Below are positions 61,315-64,000 of a DNA stretch of 64,000 nucleotides, in pieces. The notes under the pieces were generated by a model, which worked only from the letters and a program-made list of their open reading frames with translations, had not been told where the DNA came from and searched no databases. A program made the translations under genes and the position numbers. This DNA is from Spirulina sp034932185 (GTDB lineage: Bacteria; Cyanobacteriota; Cyanobacteriia; Cyanobacteriales; Spirulinaceae). Position 1 is the stretch's first letter, and every line of letters starts with the position of its first letter. The stretch spans positions 1 to 64,000 of the forward strand of contig NZ_JAYGHW010000095.1 of the NCBI RefSeq assembly GCF_034932185.1. The letters are read 5' to 3'.

Positions 61315-64000
61315 ATGACACAGCGACTATTGTGGGCATTGGGGATTGCGGCCCTGTTGAATGGCAATGTTGCGCCCTGTTGGGGTCAAGGGAACGATGA
61401 AGCGGGAACAAGGCTTGAGCTTCAATCCGCCCAGGGTGGGCAAATTGAGGGAGAATTGAAGCCTGAAGATGGAGCAAGCGATCGCCGCCACTATCACCTG
61501 TTCACCCTCACGGGCAACACGGGGGATCAGTTCACGTTTCGGCTCCAAAGTCAGGATTTTGATCCGGTGATCAAAGTGATTGATGCCGCTGGCAATACCC
61601 AAGCCTATGATGATCAGGCGGATATCAACCTTGACCTCAACAGCCCAAGCTACGATCTCCCCCCAGTGGATGAAGGGAACACGACGGGGCAGAATGAGGG
61701 GGCTGAAATTATCGTGACGTTACCCGGTTTTGGTCAATATCGGGTGGTTGTCACCACCTTTGCGCCCCAACAGACAGGAACCTATACCCTCACCTGGGAA
61801 CCCACATCCGCAGAAACAACGGTTTCGGCGGTTTTCGATGCTCCTGAAACCAATCGGCTGGCCTGGGGGGGCTACCTCTTTGTTCAGGCCGATGAACTGA
61901 TGACGGCGGGACTCTATGATTCAGCCCTACCCTTAGCGCAGGAAGCCTTGGCGATCGCCCAAACCAGCCGAGCCGTGCGGGAACTTGGCCCCAATACGCC
62001 CACCTTGGCGGCGCATTTTACGCAACTTGCAACGATCTACGGCAAGTTGGGGCGCTATGGCGAAGCGGAGGCGATGTATTTTAAATCCTTGGAGATTTGG
62101 CGCACGTTTGACGGTGGGATGTATCGCCAGAGTATATCCGTGGCCCAACTGCTCTCACAATTGGGGGTGCTCTATTTTGCCCAGGGACAGTTTCAGCAGG
62201 CGGAAGACTATAGCACCCAAGCCCTCGCTATTTATCAACAACCGACAGGCCAAAGGGAGCGATGGATTCCAACGGAACTGAATAATCTCGCCGCCGCCTA
62301 TGCAGCTCAAGGCCGCTATCAAGACGCGCAACCCTTACTAGAGGAGTCCTTGGCGGTCAATCAGGTTTTACTCCAGGGGGAGCATCCCACCCTCGCGGTG
62401 ATGATGGGCAATCTTGCCGATGTTTATGCCCGTCAAGGCCAATTGACTCAGGCAGAACCGCTCTATCAGGAGGCGATCGCCATGCAACAGCGTCTCTATC
62501 GGGATCAGCACCCCGAAATTGGCCGCAGTCTCCACAAGTTGGCGCGGTTCTATTGGCAGCAAAACCAGTTAGCGGGGGCGATCGCCCCTTTGACCCAAGC
62601 CTTGGAAATTGAGGAAGCGAACCTCAACCGCTTGCTGGTCATCGGTTCAGAACGGCAAAAACAGGATTATTTCCAAACCGTTGCCCATTCCCTCGATGCA
62701 GCCCTTTCTTTCCATTTGCAATCTGCCCCTAATCGCCCCGATGCTGCCCGTCTGGCCTTCACCACCCTATTGCGTCGCAAGGGGCGGATTCTTGATGCGG
62801 TGAGTGATAATCTCCGTGCCATCCAGCAAGATTTGAGTCCAGAAACCCAGCGGTTACTCGAACGGCTCCAGGTGACGCGCCGCCAGATTGCCACGTTGGT
62901 ATTTGATCCCCCCAGTAACCCCTCACCGGATTATCAAACGGAAATTACCCGATTGAAGACGGAGGCAGATCACCTGGAGGCCCAACTGGCCCAACGACAA
63001 CAGGCCCAAGCTGACCCCATCCCCTCGGTGGCGATCGCCGATGTCCAAGCCCAAATTCCCGACAATGCCGCCCTGCTTGAATTCATCCTCTATCGCCCCT
63101 TTGATCCCGCAACGACCGCCGATCGTTGGGGGGTTCCCCGTTATGCCGTCTATATTCTGACCGCTGAGGGCGATCTTCAATGGGTAGATCTCGGTTCCGC
63201 TGATCTCATTAACGAAAAGATTCGCACCTTTACCCGTCGGCTCAAAAGAACAACCAGTGATGGGGCTATGCTCTATCCTACATCCCAAGATTTGTACCAA
63301 GCGGTCATGGCTCCAATTTTGGCGAAGCTAGATCGGCCCGTGGAGCATCTCTTGATCTCTCCCGATGGTCAGTTGAATTTAATTCCCTTTGCGGCATTGG
63401 TTAATGACAATGAGCAATATCTCATTGAGGATTACGAAATTACCTATCTCACCAGTGGTCGAGATTTGTTGCGGAATTTTGAGCAAAGGGAACAGTCCCA
63501 CGCCCCGATCATTTTGGCGGACATTAATTATGGAGAAAACGGAACGGGGGCAAGCGATTCGGCTCAACCTGGCCAGCGTCGCGCCTCCGGTCTTGACTTC
63601 ACGATGACGGCCCTTGCTAATACTGCCGTAGAGGGGGCAGAAATTCAGCAACTTTTTCCCGATGCTCAACTGCTCACCCAAAATGCGGCGACAGAAAATG
63701 CGGTGAAAGCCACCAAAAGTCCGGAGATTTTACATATTGCCACCCATGGTTTTTTCCTCCATCTTCCCCCCACAATGCCTGCTGACCTAACAACACAGTT
63801 TTTCACCACCGATGAGTTGGGCGATCGCCCCGCGCTTTCCGCCGCTGAAAACCCTTTGCTCCGTTCCGGTTTAGCCCTCGCTGGGTTCAATCAACGGCAG
63901 AGTGGTACGGAAGATGGTGTCCTCACTGCCTTGGAGGTGGCGGGCTTAAACCTCTATGGCACAAAGCTCACCGTCCTTTCTGCCTGTGATACAGGTGTGG
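61315..64000 (+). CDS. TPR-CHAT protease (partial, right edge)
   Basis: About 895 codons open from ATG 61315 to the window end. A signal peptide (RLLWALGIAALLNGNVAPCW) suggests export. Next is a beta-rich pre-peptidase C-like domain (about 30-165, with GQFTF-like strands such as DQFTFRLQSQDFDPVIKVID), then TPR units (about 180-440: ALPLAQEALAIAQTSRA; YGKLGRYGEAEAMYFKSLEI; YARQGQLTQAEPLYQEAIA). The CHAT domain has the catalytic His in ILHIATHGFFLHLPP and the catalytic Cys in KLTVLSACDTGV at the very end. It is a caspase-like protease. Compare the decayed CHAT remnant at 108-623. Confidence 0.88.
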   Translation, partial: MTQRLLWALGIAALLNGNVAPCWGQGNDEAGTRLELQSAQGGQIEGELKPEDGASDRRHYHLFTLTGNTGDQFTFRLQSQDFDPVIKVIDAAGNTQAYDDQADINLDLNSPSYDLPPVDEGNTTGQNEGAEIIVTLPGFGQYRVVVTTFAPQQTGTYTLTWEPTSAETTVSAVFDAPETNRLAWGGYLFVQADELMTAGLYDSALPLAQEALAIAQTSRAVRELGPNTPTLAAHFTQLATIYGKLGRYGEAEAMYFKSLEIWRTFDGGMYRQSISVAQLLSQLGVLYFAQGQFQQAEDYSTQALAIYQQPTGQRERWIPTELNNLAAAYAAQGRYQDAQPLLEESLAVNQVLLQGEHPTLAVMMGNLADVYARQGQLTQAEPLYQEAIAMQQRLYRDQHPEIGRSLHKLARFYWQQNQLAGAIAPLTQALEIEEANLNRLLVIGSERQKQDYFQTVAHSLDAALSFHLQSAPNRPDAARLAFTTLLRRKGRILDAVSDNLRAIQQDLSPETQRLLERLQVTRRQIATLVFDPPSNPSPDYQTEITRLKTEADHLEAQLAQRQQAQADPIPSVAIADVQAQIPDNAALLEFILYRPFDPATTADRWGVPRYAVYILTAEGDLQWVDLGSADLINEKIRTFTRRLKRTTSDGAMLYPTSQDLYQAVMAPILAKLDRPVEHLLISPDGQLNLIPFAALVNDNEQYLIEDYEITYLTSGRDLLRNFEQREQSHAPIILADINYGENGTGASDSAQPGQRRASGLDFTMTALANTAVEGAEIQQLFPDAQLLTQNAATENAVKATKSPEILHIATHGFFLHLPPTMPADLTTQFFTTDELGDRPALSAAENPLLRSGLALAGFNQRQSGTEDGVLTALEVAGLNLYGTKLTVLSACDTGV

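Noticed and set aside
1..64000. tRNA, rRNA and riboswitch genes
   Set aside because: I looked for tRNA-like T-loop GGTTCAAATCC-type and CCA patterns in gaps and saw no convincing cloverleaf; a tRNA search program would be decisive.

Overview
The window is a piece of a cyanobacterial chromosome. It carries a cyanobacterial-type F-ATPase operon (atp1, then a, c, b', b, delta, alpha and gamma, with both b and b' and with the cyanobacterial insertion in gamma). The octamer GCGATCGC (HIP1) occurs throughout, and there are genes with mainly cyanobacterial relatives such as ictB, a DUF4090-like protein and a PEP-CTERM protein. I do not assign a genus.

Layout. 1-4832: a partial gene, a decayed CHAT-protease remnant, a VapBC-type toxin-antitoxin pair, small hypothetical genes, a histone-deacetylase-family amidohydrolase and an exported flavin amine oxidase. 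4850-26715: a large CRISPR-Cas type III-B island, the most interesting part of the window. 26717-30224: a membrane glycosyltransferase, a 2Fe-2S ferredoxin and a PsiE-like protein. 30297-36180: the atp operon. 36578-40835: a methyltransferase, ictB, fabG and rsmE. 40899-47820: a chemosensory-like cluster (histidine kinase, CheR-TPR, double CheW, MCP) without CheA. 48202-55445: recF, a beta-propeller protein, a glycosyltransferase, a PEP-CTERM protein, DedA, two response-regulator genes and a TVP38 protein. 55618-58077: rpsP, a KH-domain gene, phoH and an FkbM methyltransferase, tightly packed. 58074-64000: small cyanobacterial genes, map, a GNAT-like gene and a large TPR-CHAT protein that runs off the window.

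The CRISPR island is nearly mirror-symmetric. Its centre is a plus-strand block: small membrane protein, cas10/cmr2 with an intact GGDD motif, cmr3, cmr4, cmr5, a cmr6-cmr1 fusion, a CARF-HEPN effector, a WYL regulator, a second small membrane protein, cas1 and cas2. Two arrays with the same 36-bp repeat flank it in opposite orientation (33 repeats on the left read leftward, 55 on the right read rightward). Their related leaders face the cas genes. Each leader has a sigma70-like promoter placed so that transcription should begin at about the first base of the first repeat. Both trailers decay into fossil repeats interleaved with the same two MITE-like elements, and in each trailer one small gene lies between fossil repeats. 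There is no cas6. From memory the repeat closely resembles that of the Synechocystis 6803 III-Bv system, in which the host RNase E matures crRNA. The Cmr4 homologue seems to lack the usual target-RNA-cleaving Asp, so this locus may act mainly through cyclic-oligoadenylate signalling to the CARF-HEPN nuclease.
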